The position numbers and the translations under genes are program-made. Source: Paenibacillus lemnae (GTDB taxonomy: Bacteria; Bacillota; Bacilli; Paenibacillales; Paenibacillaceae). From it: 64,000 bases of DNA. Positions 45,124-53,527 of this stretch are shown here, one piece after another. Location: the NCBI RefSeq assembly GCF_012933385.1, contig NZ_JABBPN010000004.1, positions 124,001-188,000 of the forward strand, given 5' to 3'. Positions within the stretch are counted from its first letter, which is position 1; the number at the start of each line of letters is the position of its first letter. The notes beneath the pieces are model-generated. The model saw only the letters and a program-made list of their open reading frames with translations. It made no database searches and was not told the origin of the DNA.

Positions 45124-46093
45124 GATTCCCGTCCTTTGCAGATGTAGTCTTTAATCTGTTAATAATGGCGTGTACCACGGTCGCAGCCGGCTGCTGAAAC
45201 ATGATGGACAGCAAGACCGGAACAGAGACTGAGGGAGGAAAATAAGCGGTCGCGAGCACCATGCCGAGCGAAATGTTTCGCATGCCGGAAGCATATGTCA
45301 GTGTGATGCTCAGTTCCTTTGTACGTCTAGGATCAAGAAAGGACCCGACATAGCCAAGCCCGTAGCATAGAATAATGAGCAGGATGACTGCCGGCACAAC
45401 GATGCCGAGATCCTGCTTGATACTCTGTGCCTGCGGTGCTATGACCGCTGCATTGAGCATAACGACCAGCATAAACGCGAGCTTGGATACAGGCTGGGCT
45501 GCTGGTGCCGACCAGGCTTTGGCCCTGCCTTTGGACACCTCATACAATAAGACGCCAATCGCGGTCGGGAACACCACCATGGTAAACAGATCGATAATTA
45601 GACTTCTCATTTCCCATTCCATGCCGGACGTTCCTGAAAACAGGTTCATTAATAACGGAACAATAATCGGGCTGAGCATGGTATCCAGAACGACAACGGA
45701 CAATATAAAAGGTACGCTGCCTCCTGAGCTGCCTACCCACAGCACAGAGGACACTCCCAGCGGAATGATGGCGAACAGAATCAGACCAGTTGTGTACGCT
45801 GATTCAGGTCCAAATATGACCGCTCCCGTCCCATACGCAAGCAGGGGGGCCGCCGCATGAGCTAGAAGCAGTGTCAGCACAACTGGTAATGGACGTTTCA
45901 GCACGGCCTTCAGGTGACCTATACCACAGCCCATTGCCATGACTAATGTGATGTATCCGAACATATAAGGAATGAGATAGGCGTATGAAGATATCATCTC
46001 TGATAGAAACCATCCTGCGACCAACGATCCCGGAATCAGGATAAACGTGTATTTTTCAAACCAGGCAGCAAAAGACAATCCAAAAGATTTCAC
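45107..46093 (-). CDS. Bile acid:sodium symporter (BASS) family membrane transporter
   Basis: The 328-residue polytopic protein has about ten membrane segments and family features such as MAMGCGIGHLKAVLKRP, IIPLGVSSVLWVGSSGG and TYASGMRNISLGM. Members move organic anions with sodium, and relatives include arsenite (ACR3-like) exporters; the substrate here is not known. The start is a GTG at 46091-46093, set by AGGAGG six bases upstream. It overlaps phoR by 17 bp, so the transporter, phoR and perhaps phoP form one operon. Confidence 0.82.
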   Translation of the reverse strand: MKSFGLSFAAWFEKYTFILIPGSLVAGWFLSEMISSYAYLIPYMFGYITLVMAMGCGIGHLKAVLKRPLPVVLTLLLAHAAAPLLAYGTGAVIFGPESAYTTGLILFAIIPLGVSSVLWVGSSGGSVPFILSVVVLDTMLSPIIVPLLMNLFSGTSGMEWEMRSLIIDLFTMVVFPTAIGVLLYEVSKGRAKAWSAPAAQPVSKLAFMLVVMLNAAVIAPQAQSIKQDLGIVVPAVILLIILCYGLGYVGSFLDPRRTKELSITLTYASGMRNISLGMVLATAYFPPSVSVPVLLSIMFQQPAATVVHAIINRLKTTSAKDGNHETFS

Positions 46094-46167
46094 AACGTTC
46101 CTCCTAAAAACCGGCACTGTATTTTGGTTTCATCATAAACCTCTGTCCTGCGGTGCGCAACCAGGTC

Positions 46168-46365
46168 ATTTCAATACATAAATTGAAATTATAAATTCCA
46201 ACAGGTCCACTTCGATTGAGAACCATCTTCCGATCGCTGTTATCCCCGGTTTTTTTGAATTAATACCTTTGTAATGATAAATCCGGGGATAGCTTATGCT
46301 TCCGATACTAGCTTTCCTTCGGAAAGCTTTGAGCCGAGCGCTTCGCTTCTCCAGATCGGTTCTCA
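46168..46365. ncRNA. Highly structured non-coding element, possibly a dispersed repeat or structured RNA
   Basis: Several inverted repeats combine in about 200 bp. An outer pair TGAGAACC (46217-46224) / GGTTCTCA (46358-46365) encloses TATCCCCGG (46241-46249) / CCGGGGATA (46283-46291) and AGCTTTCC (46310-46317) / GGAAAGCT (46321-46328). An ATTTCAAT/ATTGAAAT hairpin (46168-46189) lies to one side. The nesting suggests a folded RNA or a palindromic mobile repeat. A 66-codon minus-strand reading frame spans it but looks like a by-product. Strand and function are unknown. Confidence 0.45.
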
Positions 46366-46417
46366 CTCTACGTTAACATTGTGAATTTTATAATTAATCC
46401 ATACAGAATGATAAATA

Positions 46418-46467
46418 CTCCCCTACGGTAAACAGGCCTGTTGTTTCACCTGTGTATCTTAGGGGAG
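46418..46467 (-). terminator. Compound hairpin downstream of the fumarase gene, terminator-like
   Basis: CTCCCCTA (46418-46425) pairs with TAGGGGAG (46460-46467) around an inner GGTAAACA / TGTTT(c)ACC stem. It lies 48 bp past the fumarase stop; the T-run on the minus strand (TATTTAT) is weak. Confidence 0.5.
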
Positions 46468-46514
46468 CACTTCGTTCTAGGCAGCGCCGTTCATTGTTTT
46501 ATTTCATTTTAAAT

Positions 46515-48068
46515 TTATACAAATACCGGTTCTTTAAATTGCTCCAGCTTCGCTGCGGAATCTCTGCTCACATCGGCATGCAGACTGCTGCCATGAGAAT
46601 CCATCGTGACAATGGCGGCAAACCCGTCTACTTCCAGATGCCACATGGCCTCGGGAATACCGAACTCCATAAAGTCAACACCATTGACATTCTTAATGCA
46701 CTCTGCATAATACTGGGCAGCACCGCCGATTGCATTGAGATATACAGCGCCGTGATCCCTTAAAGCCTCTAACGTTTTAGGTCCCATGCCGCCTTTTCCG
46801 ATTACTGCCCTGATGCCGAATTTCTTCAAAATGTCACCCTGATAAGGCTCCTCACGGATACTTGTGGTAGGTCCAGCTGCTTTGACATGCCAGCCTTCAT
46901 TATCCTTCAGCATGACAGGACCGCAGTGATAAATAACCGCACCGTTCAGATCCAGTGGAGCGTCATGATCCATCAAGTGTTTATGAAGCGCATCACGGCC
47001 AGTATGCATCTCCCCGCGAATCACAACCACATCTCCTACCTTGAGACTGCGGATCTGCTCTTCGCTGATCGGTGTTTGAAGCACGATTTCACGGTTTTTG
47101 GCTTCCTGCTTCTGAAGCTCCTTCGCTGCTGATGCTTCTTGTTCACTCTCTGTTTGCATGGAGATCCCGCTGCCGCTCTCATACAGCCAATCACGAATTT
47201 CACCGCTGTCCGGATCGATTAGCGCCCCTTGTCTGCGGAATGCCCAGCAGTTATAAGCAACCGATACGAAGAAGCTCGCCGGAAGACGATTCATCGCTCC
47301 AATTTTGCAGCCCAGCAGTGTTACCTCACCACCAAAGCCCATCGTTCCGATGCCCAGCTGATTGGCTGATTCCAAAATATATTCTTCGAGCTTCTGTAAA
47401 TCAGGATTGGTATTCACGTCGTCAATATGACGGAACAGCTGCTGCTTGGCCAGCTCATAGCCTGTTGTCCGGTCTCCTCCGATTCCGACGCCGATGAATC
47501 CCGCGCTGCACCCTTGTCCCTGAGCCTGATATACAGCATGAAGAATACATTTACGGATTCCTTCGAGATCCCGTCCTGCTTTACCCAGTCCTTCCAGCTC
47601 AGCGGGCAGGCTGTACTGAATGTTCTTATTCTCACATCCCCCGCCTTTCAAAATAAGCCGGATATCGATGTTATCCTGCTCCCACTGTTCAAAATGGATG
47701 ACAGGTGTACCCGGTCCCAGGTTGTCCCCGCTGTTTTTCCCTGTCAAAGAATCCACGGAGTTTGGACGAAGCTTACCGTCCTCTGTAGCCCGAATGACGG
47801 CTTTGAAAATATCTTTTTTCATCTCAATCTGGTTAGATCCCACAGGCGTATGTACAACAAATGTAGGCATGCCCGTATCCTGGCAGATGGGGGATATTTC
47901 GTTTTCTGCCATTTCGATGTTTTGCGCGATCGTGGTTAAAGCCAGTCCCGCCCGCGTTGCTGCATCCTCAGCTGCACGCCCCCGGTTTACCGCGCGCCGT
48001 ACATCCGCAGGCAGATTGGTGGACGTCTCTACGATCAGACGGTATACGCTTTCTTCAAATTGCTTCAT
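46515..48068 (-). CDS. Class I (iron-sulfur) fumarate hydratase
   Basis: The 517-residue product joins the alpha and beta parts of class I fumarases in one chain. The N-terminal part has Cys62 (ISPICQDTGMP), and the motifs GGGCENKN, GQGCSAGFIGVGIGGDR and LLGCKIGAMNRLP; three of these cysteines would hold a 4Fe-4S cluster. The C-terminal part has the beta-subunit features VVIRGEMHTGRDALHK and GKGGMGPKTLEAL. It interconverts fumarate and malate in the TCA cycle and is oxygen-sensitive. It lies in the neighbourhood of citZ and icd, at the place where Bacillus has mdh. Confidence 0.93.
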   Translation of the reverse strand: MKQFEESVYRLIVETSTNLPADVRRAVNRGRAAEDAATRAGLALTTIAQNIEMAENEISPICQDTGMPTFVVHTPVGSNQIEMKKDIFKAVIRATEDGKLRPNSVDSLTGKNSGDNLGPGTPVIHFEQWEQDNIDIRLILKGGGCENKNIQYSLPAELEGLGKAGRDLEGIRKCILHAVYQAQGQGCSAGFIGVGIGGDRTTGYELAKQQLFRHIDDVNTNPDLQKLEEYILESANQLGIGTMGFGGEVTLLGCKIGAMNRLPASFFVSVAYNCWAFRRQGALIDPDSGEIRDWLYESGSGISMQTESEQEASAAKELQKQEAKNREIVLQTPISEEQIRSLKVGDVVVIRGEMHTGRDALHKHLMDHDAPLDLNGAVIYHCGPVMLKDNEGWHVKAAGPTTSIREEPYQGDILKKFGIRAVIGKGGMGPKTLEALRDHGAVYLNAIGGAAQYYAECIKNVNGVDFMEFGIPEAMWHLEVDGFAAIVTMDSHGSSLHADVSRDSAAKLEQFKEPVFV

Positions 48069-48204
48069 ATGTGATTACTTCCCTTCTTTTTCGGTGATCA
48101 GGCGCTCAGAGCCGCCGCATAATTAAGGTTATTGTCACTATCTCTTATTATATCAAAAACTGATGTAAGGGTTTGCTTATTTTTTGGAGATTCTATATAA
48201 AAAA

Positions 48205-48243
48205 AGCCACCTCAGAAAGGATTGCTCCTTTGCCGAGATGGCT
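48205..48243 (-). terminator. Terminator after the SDR gene
   Basis: AGCCACCTC pairs with GAGaTGGCT, with an inner stem (AAAGG/CCTTT), and is followed on the minus strand by seven T. Confidence 0.8.
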
Positions 48244-48268
48244 GTATGCTAGCAGGTTTATCAGCTTG

Positions 48269-49135
48269 TTATCCGTTGATAACCTCGCCGCCATTGATAT
48301 GGATCATTTGGCCGCTCACGTATGAGGAATCTGAGGAAGCCAGATACACATAAGCTGGTGCCAGTTCTTCCGGCTGTCCCGGACGTTTCATAGGCTGGGA
48401 AGCACCGAACTCTGCTACCTTATCTTCCGTGAACGTGGAAGGAATAAGCGGAGTCCATATTGGACCTGGTGCTACACCATTCACTCGTATTCCTTTTTCA
48501 GCCACATTCATCGAAAGTGAACGCGTAAAGGAAACGATAGCACCTTTGGTAGAGGAATAGTCCAGCAGCTGCGGGCTTCCCCGATAGGCCGTGATCGAAG
48601 CCGTGTTAATAATCGTACTTCCTTTGCCCAGATGAGGCATCGCGGCCTGCGTAATGTAGAACATCCCAAAAATATTCGTACGGAAGGTTCTCTCAAGCTG
48701 TTCTTTTGAAATATCCTCTATGTTTTCCTGAGGATGCTGCTCCGCAGCATTGTTCACCACAATATCCAGGCGTCCAAGCTCCTCCACGGTCTGTTTCACC
48801 GCGTCACGGCAGAAAGCATCGTCACCGACATCACCGGCAATCAGGAGACATTTGCGGCCTTCCTGCTCCACCTGACGTTTAGTTTCCTCTGCATCCTTAT
48901 GTTCATTCAGATATAAGATGGCTACGTCGGCACCTTCTTTGGCGTAGGCTACGGCAACCGCTCGTCCAATCCCGCTGTCACCGCCTGTTATTATAGCAGC
49001 TTTGCCTTTGAGCTTGTCTGCCGCTTTGTAATCACTAGCTTCGTACTCGGGCAGCGGATTCATCTCCGATTCAGTTCCTGGACGATGATTCTGGTGCTGC
49101 GGGGGCAGGGTTTGTTTTTGCTGGTCTTGTGACAT
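48269..49135 (-). CDS. Short-chain dehydrogenase/reductase (YdaD/YghA-like)
   Basis: The 288-residue NAD(P)-dependent oxidoreductase has a Gln/Pro-rich hydrophilic N-terminal extension (1-43) before the Rossmann domain. The cofactor loop is IITGGDSGIGRAVA (about 48-61), followed by NNAA, catalytic Ser in NTASITAYRG and YSSTK with the catalytic Tyr and Lys. The extended N-terminus is typical of general-stress SDRs such as Bacillus YdaD; the substrate is unknown. It is flanked by terminators on both sides, so it is probably a single-gene unit. Confidence 0.9.
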   Translation of the reverse strand: MSQDQQKQTLPPQHQNHRPGTESEMNPLPEYEASDYKAADKLKGKAAIITGGDSGIGRAVAVAYAKEGADVAILYLNEHKDAEETKRQVEQEGRKCLLIAGDVGDDAFCRDAVKQTVEELGRLDIVVNNAAEQHPQENIEDISKEQLERTFRTNIFGMFYITQAAMPHLGKGSTIINTASITAYRGSPQLLDYSSTKGAIVSFTRSLSMNVAEKGIRVNGVAPGPIWTPLIPSTFTEDKVAEFGASQPMKRPGQPEELAPAYVYLASSDSSYVSGQMIHINGGEVING

Positions 49136-49314
49136 TTGACATTTCTCCTTTCAGGTACTTGAGTATCTGGATTCACGAAAATTGTTCCCTTGTAGGATGT
49201 CTTATGCTGTGTCATCTTAATCACAGCCTCACGATATGTTAATTACCACAACCCCAAAAAGCTAAACCAAACTTCTGCTTTTTCAAGAAATTGTTTCCGG
49301 TATGGCATAAAAAA

Positions 49315-49356
49315 GAAGCTTGTTCCAAGTCCACACTGCACTTGAAAACAAGCCTC
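49315..49356 (-). terminator. Terminator after the small membrane protein gene
   Basis: GAAGCTTGTTcCAAGT pairs with ACTTGaaAACAAGCcTC, followed on the minus strand by TTTTTT. It lies 19 bp past the stop codon. Confidence 0.8.
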
Positions 49357-49374
49357 CGTTTGTAAATCTTATTT

Positions 49375-49794
49375 TTAGATTGGATATACCATGAAATAAA
49401 TCATAACGACCAGCAAAACAGCCAGCAGCAAGCTGAAAGTGCGAAGTTTGGCCATATCGGCTCCAATATCACGTTTCTCACGAATACCCGCCATTGCACT
49501 CTTTAAAGGCTTGCCCATGATGCCACCGATGGCAAACATGCCGAGCAGCAGAACCGTCACAATGATCATCCAGATCACGGCATAATCTCCTTGAGACATC
49601 ATATAGCCTCCGGTGATTAACTGTACAACCAGACCATATTGAGCAATACGGTTCGCTACGCGCATCACGTTAACCGCGCCTTCCTGTGCTCCTGTGGAAA
49701 GCTTTTGCGTGCTTCCAACGAGGAAAGGAAGAATCAGGTAAAACCCTAACGCTGCCGTTCCAAACATGTGCAGTAAAAAAAAGATTTTGTCCAT
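49375..49794 (-). CDS. Small four-helix membrane protein of unknown function
   Basis: The 139-residue hydrophobic protein has about four membrane segments (FFLLHMFGTAALGFYLILPFLV; YGLVVQLITGGYMM; AVIWMIIVTVLLLGMFAIGG; TFSLLLAVLLVVMIYFMVY) with a short loop carrying QKLSTG. I do not recognise the family. The start at 49794 has GGAGG upstream and is preferred to the frame start at 49809. It lies between the icd terminator and the SDR gene and has its own terminator. Confidence 0.75.
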   Translation of the reverse strand: MDKIFFLLHMFGTAALGFYLILPFLVGSTQKLSTGAQEGAVNVMRVANRIAQYGLVVQLITGGYMMSQGDYAVIWMIIVTVLLLGMFAIGGIMGKPLKSAMAGIREKRDIGADMAKLRTFSLLLAVLLVVMIYFMVYPI

Positions 49795-49895
49795 TCCCTT
49801 GACCTCCAAGCATCATTTAGTTCGTTAAACACACCTTGCAGCAAAAAAACTATGTACCGACCATATTATACTGGACATGCACAAGAAAGAAAAGC

Positions 49896-49925
49896 AATCC
49901 CGCTCCCTAAAGCGGAAGCGGGATT
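49896..49925 (-). terminator. Terminator after icd
   Basis: AATCCCGCT pairs with AGCGGGATT around a 12-nt loop, followed on the minus strand by GCTTTTCTTTCTT. It lies 38 bp past the icd stop. Confidence 0.75.
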
Positions 49926-49963
49926 ACGATCTCATCCATTCACCCTATAGAAGGTGGTGCGGA

Positions 49964-51256
49964 TTACATGTTGTTAATAATTTCGTTAGCGAACTCGGAG
50001 CATTTCACTTCTTTCGCATCGTCCATCAGACGAGCGAAGTCATACGTTACGGTTTTGTTATTAATGGATTTCTCCATGCCTTTGTAGATCAGGTCTGCTG
50101 CTTCCTGCCAGCCCAGGTGCTCCAGAAGCATAACACCGGAAAGGATGACAGAACCTGGGTTCACGACATCTTTATCAGCATATTTCGGTGCAGTACCGTG
50201 AGTCGCTTCAAAGATAGCATGTCCTGTTACATAGTTAATGTTAGCGCCAGGAGCAATACCGATACCGCCGACTTGTGCAGCCAGAGCGTCAGACAGATAG
50301 TCGCCGTTCAGGTTCAAGGTCGCGATTACATCAAAGTCTGTTGGACGAGTCAGCACCTGCTGCAGAGCGATATCAGCAATCGCATCTTTTACGATGATTT
50401 TGCCAGCATCTTCAGCGGCCTTCTGAGCAGCGTTCGCTGCATCCGTGCCGTCCTTTTCTTTAATGATGTCATACTGTGCCCATGTGAATACCTTGTCGCC
50501 GAACTCCTGCTCAGCCACTTCATAGCCCCAGTTTTTGAACGCGCCTTCTGTAAACTTCATGATATTGCCTTTGTGTACAAGTGTAACGCTCTTACGTTCA
50601 TGCTTGATTGCATATTCCACTGCAGCGCGCACAAGACGCTTGGAGCCCTCAGAGGAAACTGGCTTGATGCCGATTCCGGAAGTTTCAGGGAAACGGATTT
50701 TGTTCACGCCCATTTCTTCCTTGAAGAATTTGATAACCTTCTTCACTTCTTCAGAACCTTCTTGATACTCAATGCCGGCATAGATGTCTTCTGTGTTCTC
50801 ACGGAAGATTACCATGTCTACCAATTCCGGACGTTTAACCGGGGAAGGAACACCTGTGAAGTAACGTACAGGGCGCAGGCAAGTGTAAAGATCAAGTTCC
50901 TGGCGCAGTGCAACGTTCAGGGAACGAATACCGCCGCCAATCGGTGTAGTCAAAGGACCTTTAATGGCAACGATGTATTCACGAATAGCCTCAAGGGTAT
51001 CGTTCGGAAGCCATTCATTGTATGTATTGAATGCCTTCTCGCCAGCGAATACTTCGTACCAGGCAATACTCTTGGAACCGCTGTATGCTTTCTCTACAGC
51101 TGCATCCAGCACACGCTTGGAAGCTTTCCAGATATCGCGTCCAGTTCCATCGCCTTCGATGAAAGGAATGATCGGATTGTTTGGCACCTGAAGCTTGCCG
51201 TTATCAATTGTAATTTTGTCGCCTTCTGTTGGCAGTGCAAATTTTTCGAATTTCAT
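49964..51256 (-). CDS. icd: Isocitrate dehydrogenase, NADP-dependent
   Basis: The 430-residue TCA-cycle enzyme has the substrate serine motif [25 protein letters not shown], the [15 protein letters not shown] region and the cofactor region [19 protein letters not shown]. It oxidises isocitrate to 2-oxoglutarate. The start [13 protein letters not shown] at 51256 follows AAGGAGGA; the extra 21 in-frame codons upstream cross a 16-bp palindrome and do not look coding. It lies 101 bp after citZ, as in Bacillus. Confidence 0.96.
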   Translation of the reverse strand: MKFEKFALPTEGDKITIDNGKLQVPNNPIIPFIEGDGTGRDIWKASKRVLDAAVEKAYSGSKSIAWYEVFAGEKAFNTYNEWLPNDTLEAIREYIVAIKGPLTTPIGGGIRSLNVALRQELDLYTCLRPVRYFTGVPSPVKRPELVDMVIFRENTEDIYAGIEYQEGSEEVKKVIKFFKEEMGVNKIRFPETSGIGIKPVSSEGSKRLVRAAVEYAIKHERKSVTLVHKGNIMKFTEGAFKNWGYEVAEQEFGDKVFTWAQYDIIKEKDGTDAANAAQKAAEDAGKIIVKDAIADIALQQVLTRPTDFDVIATLNLNGDYLSDALAAQVGGIGIAPGANINYVTGHAIFEATHGTAPKYADKDVVNPGSVILSGVMLLEHLGWQEAADLIYKGMEKSINNKTVTYDFARLMDDAKEVKCSEFANEIINNM

Positions 51257-51301
51257 AGGGTTATAATTCCTCCTTGATATAATGACAGGAAAGCCGCACT
51301 G

Positions 51302-51317
51302 GGCCGGCATGCCGGCC
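51302..51317. repeat. 16-bp GC-rich palindrome between citZ and icd
   Basis: GGCCGGCATGCCGGCC is a perfect palindrome inside a larger stem (AGGAA about 10 bp to the left, TTCCT to the right). It could be an RNA processing or stabilising hairpin in the citZ-icd message. Confidence 0.5.
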
Positions 51318-51357
51318 AAAGGGTTCCTCTGCCTTATTGTACAGCATTACTGGTAAA

Positions 51358-52470
51358 TTAGCGAAGATCCAGGGGTACGTATTTCTGATCTGTCAGGCCT
51401 GTATACTCTGCACGAGGCCGGATAATCCGGTTACCGTCATACTGTTCCAGAATATGTGCTGTCCATCCGGATACACGGCTGATCGCAAAAATCGGCGTAA
51501 ACAATTCATGTTCAATGCCGAGCTGCGTGTATACCGAAGCAGAATAGAAATCTACATTAGGCTTCAGACCCTTTTGACCGGTGACAACTTCTTCGATCAG
51601 TACCGAAATATCGTAAAGGGTTGTATTGCCTTTCATGTCTCCAAGCTCCTTGGACATCTTCTGAAGATGCTTCGCGCGCGGGTCGCCATTCTTATATACA
51701 CGGTGTCCGAAGCCCATGATTTTCTCACGGTTATCCAGCTTTTGCTGAATATAGGCTTCTGCCTTGTCGATGGTTCCGACTTCATTCAGCATCTTCATTA
51801 CAGCTTCGTTAGCACCGCCGTGCAAAGGACCTTTCAATGCGCCAATTGCTGATGTGACGCCTGAGTAGATATCAGACAATGTGGCTACGGTTACACGGGA
51901 AGCAAATGTCGAAGCATTCAGCTCATGGTCCGCATGCAGTACCAAAGCCTGGTCCAGCGCCTTAATTGATGTTTCTTCCGGCTGTTCGCCTCTGAGCATA
52001 TACAGGAAATTCTCAGCCAATGAGACGCCGGCTTTTGGAGCTACAGGCTCCAGACCCTGACGGATACGTGCAATGGCCGCTACTATGGTAGGCAGCTGAG
52101 CCTGCAGTTTAACCGCTTTCTTTTCATTAGCCTCCTGGCTCATATCTTCTGCTTCCTTGTCGTACAATGCCAGGGAAGATACAGCAGAACGAAGAGCAGC
52201 CATCGTGTTGGTGTCTTTCGGATACAGCTTGATCTGTTCAATCAGCGCATCCGGAATGGCAGCATAGTCGCTCATATCTTTCTGCAGCGATTGCAGTTCC
52301 TGTGCATTAGGTAGCTTTCCAAACCAGAGCAAATAAGCCACTTCTTCAAAGGTGGCCTGTTCTGCAAGGTCATCGATATTGTATCCACGGTATGTAAGAA
52401 CACCGTCAACGATCGAGCTGATTGAGGAAGTTGTAGCTACAATGCCTTCCAATCCCTTGGTAGCTGTCAT
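51358..52470 (-). CDS. citZ: Citrate synthase
   Basis: The 370-residue short-form citrate synthase typical of Gram-positive bacteria has catalytic-site motifs HADHELNASTFASR, GPLHGGANEAV and MGFGHRVYKNGDPRA, and the C-terminal IRPRAEYTG. It condenses acetyl-CoA and oxaloacetate. AAGGAGAG precedes the ATG. The upstream 286 bp contain TGAAACGGTTTTCA, a cre-like palindrome with an altered centre, so carbon control is possible but unproven. Confidence 0.95.
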   Translation of the reverse strand: MTATKGLEGIVATTSSISSIVDGVLTYRGYNIDDLAEQATFEEVAYLLWFGKLPNAQELQSLQKDMSDYAAIPDALIEQIKLYPKDTNTMAALRSAVSSLALYDKEAEDMSQEANEKKAVKLQAQLPTIVAAIARIRQGLEPVAPKAGVSLAENFLYMLRGEQPEETSIKALDQALVLHADHELNASTFASRVTVATLSDIYSGVTSAIGALKGPLHGGANEAVMKMLNEVGTIDKAEAYIQQKLDNREKIMGFGHRVYKNGDPRAKHLQKMSKELGDMKGNTTLYDISVLIEEVVTGQKGLKPNVDFYSASVYTQLGIEHELFTPIFAISRVSGWTAHILEQYDGNRIIRPRAEYTGLTDQKYVPLDLR

Positions 52471-52709
52471 GCATCATCTCTCCTTTTTTATCGGGTAAAC
52501 CCGGTGACTGGATTGCTGTGAAAACCGTTTCATGATACCAGATGAGGATAACAACCCTGCGGTTGTATGACATACGTTATTGCAAACTCTCTCTTATCAT
52601 ACCGGATATTGTCTGATAAGTGAACAGAGGCCTGCAAGATACAGTATCAAAATGTTTTATCGATACCATAAATCTTTTTTTGGAATTCCTTGTCATCTAT
52701 CAAAACATA

Positions 52710-52740
52710 CAAAAAGGAGGTGCCTGTTCCCTCCCTTTTG
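52710..52740 (-). terminator. Terminator after the pst operon
   Basis: CAAAAaGGAGG pairs with CCTCCcTTTTG (minus strand ending CCTTTTTG), 17 bp past the stop of the second pstB. Confidence 0.75.
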
Positions 52741-52756
52741 TTGACTCTTATTTACT

Positions 52757-53512
52757 TTAACCGAACCGTCCGGAGATATAATCCTGAGTCAGCTTATTTT
52801 CCGGGTTGGTGAATATTTTGTCCGTTTTGTCCCGTTCGATCATCTTACCCAGATAGAAATAGGCCGTATAATCGGACACGCGTGCTGCCTGCTGCATGTT
52901 GTGTGTCACGATGACAATTCGCAGCTCATTTTTCAGTTCAGAAATCAGTTCCTCGATTTTGCCCGTTGACACGGGATCCAGAGCGGACGCCGGCTCATCC
53001 AGAAGGAGAATGTTGGGATTGACGGACAGTGCCCGGGCGATACAAAGACGCTGCTGCTGGCCGCCTGAGAGAGACAGTGCTGATTCATTCAACCTATCCT
53101 TCACTTCGTCCCACAGCGCCGCTTTGCGCAGACTATTCTCTACAATCTCATCCAGCTGTTTCTTTTTCTTCATCCCCCTGTACCTTGGACCAAAGGCGAT
53201 GTTGTTATATATGGACTTAAAAAATGGATTTGGCTTCTGCCACACCATGCCGATCTGTTGGCGCAGCTTGATAACATCGGTAGCCGGATCATTCAAATCG
53301 CTGCCGTTCATCCAGATATGTCCTGTGGTGCGCGCCTGTGAAATTGTATCATTCATCCGGTTCAAAGAACGCAAAAATGTAGATTTGCCGCAGCCAGAAG
53401 GGCCGATCAGCGCGGTCACGCTCTGTGCAGGAAACTCCAGGCTGATCCCTTTCACTGCCTCGAAATCACCATAAAACACACTTAAATGTTCCGTTCCAAA
53501 AGCTTGTGACAT
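52757..53512 (-). CDS. pstB: Phosphate ABC transporter ATPase PstB (pst operon copy)
   Basis: The 251-residue ATPase has Walker [11 protein letters not shown]-loop [11 protein letters not shown], signature LSGGQQQR, Walker [14 protein letters not shown] and H-loop THNM. It powers the PstCA phosphate channel. The start at 53512 ([10 protein letters not shown]) fits AAAGGATG nine bases upstream; an ATG two codons earlier is too close to that site. Last gene of pstS-pstC-pstA-pstB, followed by a terminator; phoU is absent here and lies with the other pstB copy. Confidence 0.95.
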   Translation of the reverse strand: MSQAFGTEHLSVFYGDFEAVKGISLEFPAQSVTALIGPSGCGKSTFLRSLNRMNDTISQARTTGHIWMNGSDLNDPATDVIKLRQQIGMVWQKPNPFFKSIYNNIAFGPRYRGMKKKKQLDEIVENSLRKAALWDEVKDRLNESALSLSGGQQQRLCIARALSVNPNILLLDEPASALDPVSTGKIEELISELKNELRIVIVTHNMQQAARVSDYTAYFYLGKMIERDKTDKIFTNPENKLTQDYISGRFG

Positions 53513-53527
53513 ATGCATTCATCCTTT

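Larger units (their letters stand above)
46094..46514. other. 421-bp intergenic region between BASS transporter and fumarase genes
   Basis: No convincing gene. The region holds a multi-hairpin block (46168-46365) and a second compound hairpin (46418-46467), annotated separately, and must contain the promoter of the transporter-phoR operon. The AT-rich part 46366-46417 shows nothing clear. Confidence 0.6.

Noticed and set aside
46166..46366. 66-codon minus-strand reading frame in the structured intergenic block
   Set aside because: It spans several inverted repeats and has no ribosome site; likely a by-product of the element.
49877..51277. 466-codon plus-strand reading frame
   Set aside because: Antisense shadow of icd; Phe/Cys/Ile-rich with no recognisable motif.
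52510..52533. cre-like TGAAACGGTTTTCA upstream of citZ
   Set aside because: The central CG is shifted by one base, a poor match to the CcpA consensus; kept only as a remark under citZ.
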